Assembly (NCBI GenBank): GCA_030673965.1
Contig: JAUTCN010000019.1
Coordinates: 1 to 64,000 of the forward strand
Reading direction: 5' to 3'
Length of the DNA stretch: 64,000 bases
Source of the DNA: Fusobacterium sp. JB019
Lineage (GTDB): Bacteria; Fusobacteriota; Fusobacteriia; Fusobacteriales; Fusobacteriaceae
The translations under genes and the position numbers were made by a program. Shown here piece by piece: positions 1-6,910 of the stretch (positions within the stretch are counted from its first letter, which is position 1; the number at the start of each line of letters is the position of its first letter). The notes below the pieces were generated by a model. The model did no database searches and had not been told where the DNA came from. It saw only the letters and a program-made list of their open reading frames with translations.

Positions 1-77
1 GGGGATATAGCTCAGTTTGGGAGAGCGACGCACTTGCACTGCGTAGGTCAGCGGTTCGATCCCGCTTATCTCCACCA
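1..77 (+). tRNA. tRNA-Ala (TGC)
   Basis: A cloverleaf can be folded by eye. The 7-bp acceptor stem is 1-7 with 67-73 (one G-T wobble), the anticodon loop CTTGCAC carries anticodon TGC, the T-loop is TTCGATC, and CCA is encoded at 75-77. The gene starts at the first base of the window, so its promoter and any upstream tRNA are not visible. It lies 5 bp before a second tRNA, so the pair is probably the end of a tRNA operon. Confidence 0.95.
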
Positions 78-82
78 AACGT

Positions 83-159
83 GCCTAGATAGCTCAGTTG
101 GCTAGAGCATACGGTTCATACCCGTACGGTCGATAGTTCGAATCTATTTCTAGGCACCA
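83..159 (+). tRNA. tRNA-Met (CAT), probably elongator
   Basis: The acceptor stem GCCTAGA (83-89) pairs with TCTAGGC (149-155). The anticodon loop is TTCATAC (anticodon CAT), the T-loop is TTCGAAT, and CCA is encoded at 157-159. The perfect G1-C72 pair argues against initiator tRNA. A tRNA-Ile2 whose CAT anticodon becomes lysidine-modified cannot be excluded; the modifying enzyme TilS is encoded at 28484-29818. An intrinsic terminator follows directly. Confidence 0.9.
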
Positions 160-172
160 TTTATCGAAATTT

Positions 173-206
173 AACCATTCTTTTATATAAAAGAATGGTT
201 TTTTTA
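173..206 (+). terminator. Intrinsic terminator of the tRNA operon
   Basis: A perfect 12-bp stem (173-184 with 189-200) has a 4-nt loop and is followed by a run of seven T residues. It closes the tRNA-Ala/tRNA-Met transcript before the MocR gene. Confidence 0.9.
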
Positions 207-235
207 TTGTGTTTATCTTTTTTCATTGATATAAT
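207..235 (+). promoter_or_regulatory. Promoter of the MocR-type regulator gene
   Basis: TTGTGT (207-212), a 17-bp spacer and a perfect TATAAT (230-235) lie between the tRNA terminator and the start codon at 272. Predicted initiation is near 242, giving a short leader with an AAGGAG ribosome site. Confidence 0.6.
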
Positions 236-271
236 TACTTTATAACTGTATTCACTAAGGAGATAGTCGCT

Positions 272-1654
272 ATGTACAAAGATATTAAGTTAAAAAAAGA
301 TAAAATTATTTATTTACAAATTTATAATTTTTTAAAATTAAAAATCGAAAACTGTGAATTAAACGGAAAACTTATGCCTATTAGAAAATTAGCAAATTTA
401 ATAAACGTTAGCCCTTCTACTATATCTAAAGCTTATACAGAACTTGAATCAAATGGATTCGTTATGAAAAAAGAAGGTAGTGGGGTTTATGTAAATAATA
501 AAAAATATAAAAATATTTTTTTAGAAGATCATATGGAGTCTGAAACATTTAATTATGGAGATTTTAATCCTGATTTTAGTATAGATTTATCCTCTGCTAC
601 TCCTAATGAAACTATTTTACCTATGAAAATTCTTAAAAAATCAATTAATGTAGTTTTAGATAGAGATAAAGAAAATGCTTTTTTATACGAAGACCCAAAA
701 GGATATTATTTTTTAAGAAAAACTATTGTGGAAAAATTAAAAAAAGATGATGATATTTATACTAATATAGACAATCTCTATTTAGTATCAGGAGCTCAAC
801 AAGGAATTAATTTGTTTTCAAAATCTTTTCTTTCTTCAAAAGATATTGTTGTTGTTGAATCTCCTACATACAAAGGGGCTATTGATACTTTTAAAAAAAT
901 CGGATGTAAAATAATATCTGTCCCTATATTTGAAGACGGATACTCTTTAACAGAATTAAAAAAAATACTAAAAAAAAATAAAATTAAACTTTTCTATACT
1001 ATGACTAATTTTCAAAATCCAACCGGTTTTTCAATGAGTCACAAAAAAAAATTAGAACTATTAAAATTATCAAATAATTTTAATTTTAACATCCTTGAAG
1101 ATGATAGTCTTTCAGATCTTTACTTTACTGAAAAAAAGCCATTCACTTTAAAAAAATTAGATAAAAACAATAAAGTTATCTATATCAAAAGTTATTCTAA
1201 AATTTTTATGCCAGGATTAAAACTAGCCTGTATATCTCTACCGAAAGATATTCACATTTTAAAAAAATTTACTTATAAGGTAATTCATTCTGGATTGAAT
1301 CAGAGAGCTTTTCAATATTTATTAGAAAATAATTATTGGGATATCCATATGAAAAAAGCTAGGAACTCTTTTAAAAGCAAACAAATACTTATGTATAATA
1401 ATCTAAAAAAAATAGAAGATATTAATTTTTATAAACCTGAAGGGGGGTTATCTTTCTGGATTAAACTTCCTAATAATATATCTTCAAAAGCAATTTATCT
1501 TAAACTTTTATCAAAAAAAATCGGAATCTTACCTGGAATACTTTTTTCTTCTAATTTTGATAATTATATAAGAGTCAGTTTTGCACAATGTAAAACCAAA
1601 GATATCAAATCTGCAATTAAAGAATTAAACTCAGTAATAATTTCTTTAAAATAA
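272..1654 (+). CDS. MocR/GntR-type regulator with PLP-dependent aminotransferase domain
   Basis: The 460-residue protein has a GntR-type winged-helix N terminus (about residues 10-75) followed by a class I/II aminotransferase-fold domain. The aminotransferase motif NFQNPTG is at 246-252 and the PLP-binding lysine is probably K310 in SYSKIFMPG. The architecture is that of the MocR family, whose members use PLP or amino-acid adducts as effectors of DNA binding. The ATG at 272 has an AAGGAG site 8 bp upstream. The next gene on the same strand, 71 bp away with its own promoter, is alanine racemase, another PLP enzyme. Control of alr or of a D-alanine or cell-wall step is a reasonable inference but is not shown by the sequence. 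Confidence 0.88.
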   Translation: MYKDIKLKKDKIIYLQIYNFLKLKIENCELNGKLMPIRKLANLINVSPSTISKAYTELESNGFVMKKEGSGVYVNNKKYKNIFLEDHMESETFNYGDFNPDFSIDLSSATPNETILPMKILKKSINVVLDRDKENAFLYEDPKGYYFLRKTIVEKLKKDDDIYTNIDNLYLVSGAQQGINLFSKSFLSSKDIVVVESPTYKGAIDTFKKIGCKIISVPIFEDGYSLTELKKILKKNKIKLFYTMTNFQNPTGFSMSHKKKLELLKLSNNFNFNILEDDSLSDLYFTEKKPFTLKKLDKNNKVIYIKSYSKIFMPGLKLACISLPKDIHILKKFTYKVIHSGLNQRAFQYLLENNYWDIHMKKARNSFKSKQILMYNNLKKIEDINFYKPEGGLSFWIKLPNNISSKAIYLKLLSKKIGILPGILFSSNFDNYIRVSFAQCKTKDIKSAIKELNSVIISLK

Positions 1655-1668
1655 ATCCAAATATCCCA

Positions 1669-1697
1669 TTTACTAAACAACTATAATATTGTATAAT
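1669..1697 (+). promoter_or_regulatory. Promoter of alr
   Basis: TTTACT (1669-1674), a 17-bp spacer and a perfect TATAAT (1692-1697). The start codon is 29 bp beyond the -10 box, with AGGAGG between them. TTTACT-17-TATAAT recurs before nhaC and lysA in this window. Confidence 0.65.
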
Positions 1698-1725
1698 AAT
1701 TAAATAAAATTTTACAGGAGGCTTT

Positions 1726-2790
1726 ATGGCTATAAATTCTATAAAAATGACAATTTCAAAAGAAAATATTTTACATAATATTAGACATCTTGAAAACAAA
1801 TATAAGCAAAAAATACTGCCTGTAGTAAAAGCAAATGCCTATGGACATAGTGTTGATTTAGTTACAAAAATATTATTTCAAAATCACCATAATGAATTTG
1901 CTGTAGCACGCCTTTGTGAAGGACTTGCAATCTTAAAAGACTCTAATTTTAAAAATAAGATTTCGATCCTTGTATTTGAATCAATAGGAAAAAATAATTT
2001 AAGTTTAATTCAAAATAATCCAGAACTAATTATGTCTGTAAATACTCTTTCTGAACTCTATGAAACTATTAACTTTGGAATATCACCTTCTCAAATTTCA
2101 ATCAAAATTGATTTTGGCTTTGGAAGAAATGGAATCTTATTGTCCGAATTAAAAGAATTACAAGATTTTGTTATCACTAAAGATTTAAATTTCAAAGGAA
2201 TTTATTCTCATCTTTTTTCATGTGACTATGAAGAAGGTATTGAAATTATAAACAAATTCAAAGATATTATCACTCTTTTAGGCAAACATAGATTTGAAAT
2301 GATTCATTTACAAAATAGTGCTGGAACTGTTCATTTTGGAAATTTAAACTTTACCACTCATTTAAGAGTAGGTATGCTTACTTACGGTCTTCAAGAAGAA
2401 GGATTTATTGAAGAAAATTTAAAACAAGTTTTTAAACTTAAAGGACAAATTGCTGGAATTAAAAACGTAGAAAATTCTTCATATCTTGCTTATAATTCTA
2501 AGAAAAATTTAAATATAAATAGCTATAAATATATTGCTAAAATTAAAATTGGTTATGGTGATGGATTCTTAAAAATAAACGAAGGTACCACTTGTCTAAT
2601 CGGCAACAAAGAATATAAAATTTCTTTAGTAACTATGGATAATACCTTTATAGAAGTTGATTCTAAAATTAAAATTGGAGATCCTATTCTTCTTTACCCT
2701 AATTTGACTTTAGCAAAACATGAAACAAATTTTAATATTTACGAACTACTTACAGTTCTTAATTCTAGGATAGAAAGAATATTAGTTTAA
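1726..2790 (+). CDS. alr: Alanine racemase
   Basis: The 354-residue protein is a fold-type III PLP enzyme interconverting L- and D-alanine for peptidoglycan. The PLP lysine is K35 in the signature PVVKANAYGH, FGRNGI is the substrate/cofactor loop, and KIGYGDG lies in the C-terminal beta domain. Length is close to the family norm of about 360-380. The start is set by AGGAGG 7 bp upstream of ATG. A broad-specificity amino-acid racemase of the same fold is possible. MocR-type regulators next to D-Ala-related genes have precedent (DdlR of Brevibacillus and Clostridioides). Confidence 0.9.
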   Translation: MAINSIKMTISKENILHNIRHLENKYKQKILPVVKANAYGHSVDLVTKILFQNHHNEFAVARLCEGLAILKDSNFKNKISILVFESIGKNNLSLIQNNPELIMSVNTLSELYETINFGISPSQISIKIDFGFGRNGILLSELKELQDFVITKDLNFKGIYSHLFSCDYEEGIEIINKFKDIITLLGKHRFEMIHLQNSAGTVHFGNLNFTTHLRVGMLTYGLQEEGFIEENLKQVFKLKGQIAGIKNVENSSYLAYNSKKNLNINSYKYIAKIKIGYGDGFLKINEGTTCLIGNKEYKISLVTMDNTFIEVDSKIKIGDPILLYPNLTLAKHETNFNIYELLTVLNSRIERILV

Positions 2791-2806
2791 ATTTAAAAAA
2801 TTTTAT

Positions 2807-2835
2807 TTGACATATTTATCAAAATAGTATATCCT
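2807..2835 (+). promoter_or_regulatory. Promoter of the asnA leader transcript
   Basis: A perfect TTGACA (2807-2812), a 17-bp spacer and TATCCT (2830-2835). Initiation is predicted near 2842, 26 bp before the leader-peptide start. Confidence 0.75.
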
Positions 2836-2867
2836 ATTACGTATATTAAAAAAATTGGAGGATACAA

Positions 2868-2933
2868 ATGAAAGACTATATTGTTTTAGTAAATAATAAT
2901 AACGGCAATATGTCCGGATTTGAACTTACTTAA
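2868..2933 (+). CDS. Asparagine-rich leader peptide of asnA
   Basis: A 21-codon ORF has a strong GGAGGA ribosome site (2857-2862) and a consensus promoter. Codons 9-14 read Asn-Asn-Asn-Asn-Gly-Asn (2892-2909), so 5 of 6 consecutive codons specify the product of the downstream enzyme AsnA. It ends 131 bp before the asnA ribosome site, and a terminator lies between. The placement and codon content are those of a ribosome-stalling attenuator peptide. It resembles no stable protein, and its role is inferred from this arrangement. Confidence 0.85.
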   Translation: MKDYIVLVNNNNGNMSGFELT

Positions 2934-3046
2934 TGTTTAATTACATTTTAAGGGCAAATCCATTTTATCTTGTTTAAATTGAGATTTGTACCCTGATTAA
3001 TTAGTTAATTTAAACCATTTGGGTACTAAACCTAAATGGTTTTTTT
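2892..3046 (+). promoter_or_regulatory. Transcription attenuator of asnA (mutually exclusive RNA stems)
   Basis: Four competing pairings can be read. Stem 1:2 is GGATTTG (2916-2922) with CAAATCC (2955-2961). Stem 2:3 is AGGGCAAATC (2951-2960) with GATTTG-ta-CCCT (2983-2994). Stem 3:4 is GTACCC (2988-2993) with GGGTAC (3021-3026). The terminator is stem 4:5. If a ribosome stalls on the Asn codons, segment 1 stays free, 1:2 forms, 3 is released to pair with 4, and the terminator is blocked. If the ribosome reaches the stop codon it covers segment 1, 2:3 forms, and termination follows. This logic is my inference from the complementarities. Confidence 0.75.
3012..3046 (+). terminator. Attenuator terminator before asnA
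   Basis: A 12-bp stem with one G-U pair (3012-3023 with 3031-3042) is followed by seven T residues. It sits 15 bp before the asnA ribosome site, so it must be bypassed for asnA expression from the upstream promoter. Confidence 0.9.
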
Positions 3047-3073
3047 ATTTTAAATTTTAAAGGAGTGATTTTT

Positions 3074-4084
3074 ATGAAAAAATGCATCATACCACCTGGA
3101 TACCAAAATAAATTAAGTTTATTTGAAACTGAAATAAGTATAAAAAAAGTTAAAGACTTTTTTCAAAAATCTTTATCTTATGAATTAAACTTAACTAGAA
3201 TTTCTGCACCTTTATTTGTAAGTGAAGCTTCTGGGCTTAATGATGATTTGAATGGTTATGAAAGAGCTGTTGATTTTGATATTAAAACTGTTCCTGGAAA
3301 TTTTGCTGTTGTTCATTCATTAGCAAAATGGAAAAGAATGGCATTAAAGAAATATGAATTCCCTATGCATGCTGGACTTTATGCTGACATGAATGCTATC
3401 AGAAGAGATGAAGATGAATTAGATCCTTTACATTCTATATATGTTGACCAATGGGATTGGGAACTTATTATAAAAAAAGAAGAAAGAAATGCTGAATTTC
3501 TTAAAAAAATAGTTAGAAATATTTTTAGAGCCCTTAAAAAAACTGAAGAACACATCAACAGAGAATACCCTCTTCTTAGCAAAAAATTACCAGAAGAAAT
3601 AACATTTATAACTTCTCAAGAGTTAGAAAATGCTTATCCTGAACTTACTCCAAAAGAAAGAGAACATGAAATAGCTAAAAAATATAAAGCTGTTTTTATT
3701 TCTCAAATAGGAAAAACTTTAGAATCTGGTGAAAAGCATGATGGTAGAGCACCTGACTATGATGATTGGGATTTAAATGGAGATTTACTTGTATGGTATG
3801 AACCATTACAACAATCTATAGAACTATCTTCTATGGGAATTAGAGTTAGTGAAGAATCTCTTGATAAACAACTTACTTTAGCAGGAGTTACCGAAAGAAA
3901 AGAGCTTCCTTTCCATAAAGCTCTACTTAACAAAGAATTACCTTATACAATAGGTGGAGGAATTGGACAATCTAGAATTTGTTTATTTTTCTTAGAAAAA
4001 ATTCATATTGGAGAAGTACAAGCTTCTGTTTGGCCAAAAGAAATGATTGAACATTATGAAAAACAAGGAATTAAATTTCTATAA
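3074..4084 (+). CDS. asnA: Aspartate--ammonia ligase (ammonia-dependent asparagine synthetase)
   Basis: The 336-residue protein belongs to the class II aminoacyl-tRNA-synthetase-like AsnA family, making asparagine from aspartate, ammonia and ATP. Family signatures seen are VHSLAKWKR, LHSIYVDQWDWE, RAPDYDDW, ELSSMGIRV and the C-terminal GGGIGQSR. The in-frame GTG at 3065 is inside the AGGAG ribosome site, so the ATG at 3074, 8 bp after it, is the start. It is monocistronic, with the Asn leader attenuator upstream and a bidirectional terminator downstream. Confidence 0.96.
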   Translation: MKKCIIPPGYQNKLSLFETEISIKKVKDFFQKSLSYELNLTRISAPLFVSEASGLNDDLNGYERAVDFDIKTVPGNFAVVHSLAKWKRMALKKYEFPMHAGLYADMNAIRRDEDELDPLHSIYVDQWDWELIIKKEERNAEFLKKIVRNIFRALKKTEEHINREYPLLSKKLPEEITFITSQELENAYPELTPKEREHEIAKKYKAVFISQIGKTLESGEKHDGRAPDYDDWDLNGDLLVWYEPLQQSIELSSMGIRVSEESLDKQLTLAGVTERKELPFHKALLNKELPYTIGGGIGQSRICLFFLEKIHIGEVQASVWPKEMIEHYEKQGIKFL

Positions 4085-4100
4085 TATTTAATTTGTTATT

Positions 4101-4142
4101 AAACTCAAGAAATAATTATTGTTTATTTCTTGAGTTTTCTTT
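4101..4142. terminator. Bidirectional terminator between asnA and the LysR gene
   Basis: A perfect 15-bp inverted repeat (4101-4115 with 4123-4137) lies between convergent genes. The downstream arm falls within the last codons of the minus-strand LysR gene, whose stop is at 4116-4118. Confidence 0.8.
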
Positions 4143-5075
4143 ATACTCTTTATATAATTTATCTAGTTTTAAATTCTCATATTTCCAAAATTCTTTTGAC
4201 AATCGAATAAAATATTTAGCTGGTTTCGTTAAGTATTTTCCTTTTTTATAACTTATAGATACATCCCAGAAAATAGGATTTTCCATTTCATATATATTTA
4301 GTTCATCTAAATTTGAAGCTGCATAATAAAATGGTAAAATAGCAAAACAATTAGAAGATTTTATACCTGTAACTACACTTCTACTATAAGATGTTTCAAA
4401 TAATATTTTAGGTTTTATTTTAAATTCTTCAAATTTTTTATCTGTCATTTCTCTTGTTACTGTTCCTTTTTCTATAAAAACAAACTCCATATTTTTCAAC
4501 CTTGAAAGGCTAATCTTTTCATCTATACCCAGCTTTAATTTATCAATATAAACATTTTTTTTACTGCAGACTATAACAAATTTTTCCTCATAAAGAGAAA
4601 TATAATTATCCTCTTTTTTTTGACTATTATTTAAAGTCATAAAACCTAAATCTAATTTATTATCCAATATCATCTTTTGTTGTTCTACAACACTCAAATC
4701 CAAAGGTATTATATTTAAATTAGGATATTTTTTCTTTAATTTATCTAAAATTGATACAAATAAATATATACCTCTATCCGCTAAAAGACCTATTGAAATT
4801 TCTCCTTTATAATCATTCAAATAATCTGAAATCCTATTATAGGTGTCTTTCTTTATATCTAATATTTTTTTTGCATTCTTTATATATATTTCTCCAACTT
4901 TTGTTAATGTACAATTAGTCCTAGACCTTAAAAATAATTGAGTCCCAATTTCTTTTTCTAATTTTAAAAGTTGTTGATTTAAAGCTGATTGAGAAATATA
5001 TAATTTTTTAGCTGCTCTACTTATATTTCTTTCATTTGCTATTTCTACAATATATTCTAATTGTTTTAATTCCAT
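4116..5075 (-). CDS. LysR-family transcriptional regulator
   Basis: The 319-residue protein starts with the LysR winged helix (residues 1-60, including NISRAAKKLYISQSALNQQL). A periplasmic-binding-protein-like effector domain fills the rest. It is divergently transcribed from the NhaC-type antiporter gene with 156 bp between start codons, the usual layout for a LysR regulator and its target. The start ATG at 5075 has an AGGGGG site. The effector is unknown. The 3' end overlaps the bidirectional terminator shared with asnA. Confidence 0.9.
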   Translation of the reverse strand: MELKQLEYIVEIANERNISRAAKKLYISQSALNQQLLKLEKEIGTQLFLRSRTNCTLTKVGEIYIKNAKKILDIKKDTYNRISDYLNDYKGEISIGLLADRGIYLFVSILDKLKKKYPNLNIIPLDLSVVEQQKMILDNKLDLGFMTLNNSQKKEDNYISLYEEKFVIVCSKKNVYIDKLKLGIDEKISLSRLKNMEFVFIEKGTVTREMTDKKFEEFKIKPKILFETSYSRSVVTGIKSSNCFAILPFYYAASNLDELNIYEMENPIFWDVSISYKKGKYLTKPAKYFIRLSKEFWKYENLKLDKLYKEYKENSRNKQ

Positions 5076-5128
5076 ACTTCCCCCTATTTTTTTAATTACA
5101 TTTAAATTATATCAAAATCTTTAAAGCT

Positions 5129-5151
5129 TATCTATAAGAAAAATTAAGATA
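5129..5151. promoter_or_regulatory. Candidate LysR operator
   Basis: The inverted repeat TATCT-N13-AGATA ends 18 bp upstream of the -35 box of nhaC, in the divergent intergenic region. LysR activator sites are commonly interrupted dyads in this position. Short arms in such AT-rich DNA make chance occurrence possible. Confidence 0.3.
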
Positions 5152-5169
5152 TATCTAAATAAAAAGAAG

Positions 5170-5198
5170 TTTACTTAATACTTTTAATACTATATAAT
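5170..5198 (+). promoter_or_regulatory. Promoter of the NhaC-family gene
   Basis: TTTACT (5170-5175), a 17-bp spacer and a perfect TATAAT (5193-5198), 34 bp before the start codon. Confidence 0.65.
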
Positions 5199-5231
5199 TT
5201 TAATATTATAATTTATATTTTGGAGGAAAAC

Positions 5232-6557
5232 ATGAAAAAAGTTTATTATTTTGGAATAATTTCAATAATTTTATTTTATATGTTAAAATTAAAATTCACA
5301 CTAGGAATTATAGTTCTTTTAACTTACTTATTTTTTGTTTTACTATCTCTATTTAAAGGAATATCATTAAATGAAATTATTGAAATATCTTTTAAATATA
5401 GTTGTAAATCAAAAGTTGTTTTATTTGTCTTTATTTTCGTAGGAGCTTTAACCTCTAGTTGGATAGCTTCAGGAACTATCCCCGGAATAGTCTATTATGG
5501 AATTAATTTTATCAATCCTAAAATTTTTATATTATTTTCATTTTTAATAAGCTGTTTTGTTTCATTCTTTTTAGGAAGTTCCTTTGGAGCTGCTAGTACA
5601 ATAGGAGTTGCACTTATGGCTATTGCTAGAAGCGGTAATTTAAATCCTAATATTGTAGGAGCTACTATTTTATCTGGAATATATTTTGGAGATAGATGGT
5701 CTCCTCTCTCTTCTAGCTGTAATTTAGTTGCCTCATTAACTTCTATTAACCTTTATGATAACCTAAAGAATATGATCAAATCTATGATTTTTCCTTTTTT
5801 TATTACATGTATTGCATACTATTTTCTGTCACAAAACTTTGTTTTAAATACTGCTGAAAGTCAATTATCAAATTTTATATTCAATGCATATAACTTAAGT
5901 TCTTTAACTATTTTTATCCCTATTATTTCTATCATTATTTTTTCATTGTTTAAAATTAATGTTAAAATTTCTATGGGAGTAAGTATTTTTTTAGCTTCCT
6001 GTGTAGCTTTTTTTATTCAACAAGAATCTTTAAAAAATATTATAAATTATCTTATCTTTGGATTTAATAAATTTAATGGAACTCCTTTGGAAAAAATTAT
6101 AAAAGGAGGAGGAATTATTTCTATGATTAAAGCTGGATTTTTAATTATTATTTCCTGTTCTCTTATCGGAATGTTCGAGCAATTGAAAATTATGCATTTT
6201 ATTAAATCTAAAATAAATAATATAGACTCTCGTTCTAAATTGTTTTCTTATTCTACTCTTATAAGTTTTATAACTAGTATGATTGGAGCTAACCAAACTA
6301 TAGCAATTATAATGACAGAACAAATAATGGAAGAAATTTATGATAACAAACAAGTTAAACGACTTGAATTTGCAAAAGATTTAGAAAATACTGCTGTTGT
6401 TTTAGCCCCTGTTATCCCCTGGAATATAGCTTGTTATGTCCCTTGTACTATGTTAGGAATCAGTAGTATTAAATTTATTCCCTTTGCTTTTTACTTATGG
6501 TTATTACCACTTTCAAGCTTTATATTTTATAAATATATCTCAAAAGAAAAAATATAA
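5232..6557 (+). CDS. NhaC-family Na+/H+ antiporter-like membrane protein
   Basis: The 441-residue protein is highly hydrophobic with about 11-12 predicted membrane segments. Family features include the loop GSSFGAASTIGVALMAIA, FGDRWSPLSSSCNL, a second-half GANQTIAIIM and a C-terminal VIPWN. Members of this family exchange Na+ for H+, and some exchange malate or lactate. An in-frame TTG at 5220 overlaps the GGAGG ribosome site, so the ATG at 5232 is preferred. Probably controlled by the divergent LysR protein. The substrate beyond Na+/H+ cannot be decided from sequence. Confidence 0.85.
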   Translation: MKKVYYFGIISIILFYMLKLKFTLGIIVLLTYLFFVLLSLFKGISLNEIIEISFKYSCKSKVVLFVFIFVGALTSSWIASGTIPGIVYYGINFINPKIFILFSFLISCFVSFFLGSSFGAASTIGVALMAIARSGNLNPNIVGATILSGIYFGDRWSPLSSSCNLVASLTSINLYDNLKNMIKSMIFPFFITCIAYYFLSQNFVLNTAESQLSNFIFNAYNLSSLTIFIPIISIIIFSLFKINVKISMGVSIFLASCVAFFIQQESLKNIINYLIFGFNKFNGTPLEKIIKGGGIISMIKAGFLIIISCSLIGMFEQLKIMHFIKSKINNIDSRSKLFSYSTLISFITSMIGANQTIAIIMTEQIMEEIYDNKQVKRLEFAKDLENTAVVLAPVIPWNIACYVPCTMLGISSIKFIPFAFYLWLLPLSSFIFYKYISKEKI

Positions 6558-6561
6558 TATA

Positions 6562-6597
6562 AAAGCAAAGGAGCATTTAATAATGCTCCTTTGCTTT
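6562..6597 (+). terminator. Hairpin terminator after the NhaC-family gene
   Basis: A perfect 16-bp stem (6562-6577 with 6582-6597) with a 4-nt loop lies 4 bp beyond the stop codon. It lacks a strong T-tract on the plus strand (ACAAAAA follows). It may therefore act also as a 3' stabiliser, or as a backup terminator for the minus-strand small RNA, whose downstream sequence this is. Confidence 0.65.
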
Positions 6598-6599
6598 AC

Positions 6600-6652
6600 A
6601 AAAAAATTAAGTAGCTTTAAACATTGCGGGCGAGACAATGAAAGCTACTTAA
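6600..6652 (-). terminator. Intrinsic terminator of the minus-strand small RNA
   Basis: A 12-bp outer stem plus a 5-bp inner stem, with a CG-containing loop, followed on the minus strand by seven T residues (plus-strand A run 6600-6606). No minus-strand gene ends here, which is what points to a small RNA. Confidence 0.8.
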
Positions 6653-6690
6653 GTAGGGAGTATGGGGTTGTAAAAAATCTTTTCCTTACA
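6600..6690 (-). ncRNA. Putative small RNA, about 90 nt, not assigned to a known family
   Basis: The minus strand carries an extended promoter (TTGAAA, 16 bp, TGC-TATAAT at 6696-6723). About 85-90 nt downstream lies a textbook intrinsic terminator: a 12-bp stem TTAAGTAGCTTT/AAAGCTACTTAA (6607-6618, 6641-6652) continued by CATTG/CAATG, then T7 on the minus strand. No plausible ORF starts inside. The 5' part has a weak hairpin and then a single-stranded C-rich segment, ACCCCATACTCCCTA. Its CTCCC is complementary to Shine-Dalgarno sequences, a common seed type in trans-acting RNAs. It lies between the nhaC terminator and the symporter promoter. Fusobacteria are known to have such RNAs (FoxI, FoxJ), but I cannot show homology. 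Confidence 0.6.
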
Positions 6691-6695
6691 ATGTA

Positions 6696-6723
6696 ATTAT
6701 AGCACATTCTTTTATAATTTCAA
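6696..6723 (-). promoter_or_regulatory. Minus-strand promoter of the small RNA
   Basis: Read on the minus strand: TTGAAA (6723-6718), a 16-bp spacer and a perfect TATAAT (6701-6696) preceded by TGC, an extended -10. Initiation is predicted near 6689. A second, weaker match further upstream (TTGAAT-17-TACAAT, 6799-6771) could give a longer form. Confidence 0.65.
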
Positions 6724-6849
6724 CTCCTTTTTTTAAAAAAACAATACTGATTTCTATTTTTGTCCATTAAATTGTACTGTTTCAAATCAAAGCATTCAAA
6801 GCAAAAGCGATTTGTTTTTTAAAAATATTTATATTTTTTTAAATTTAAT

Positions 6850-6878
6850 TTGATTTTTTTATAAATAAAAAGTAAAAT
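6850..6878 (+). promoter_or_regulatory. Promoter of the sodium:solute symporter gene
   Basis: TTGATT (6850-6855), a 17-bp spacer and TAAAAT (6873-6878). The start codon is 32 bp further on. The rest of 6724-6849 is A/T-rich with no recognised element on the plus strand. Confidence 0.55.
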
Positions 6879-6910
6879 ATTAGTTGATTTTAATTAAAAA
6901 GGAGAAAAAA

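Noticed and set aside
2838-3060. T-box or metabolite riboswitch upstream of asnA
   Set aside because: No T-box core sequence or specifier stem could be found. The region is fully explained by a leader ORF, competing stems and a terminator.
6484-6696. Plus-strand ORF of about 70 codons after the NhaC-family gene
   Set aside because: It has no proper ribosome site, runs through a terminator and through the small-RNA hairpin, and shows no protein-like composition.
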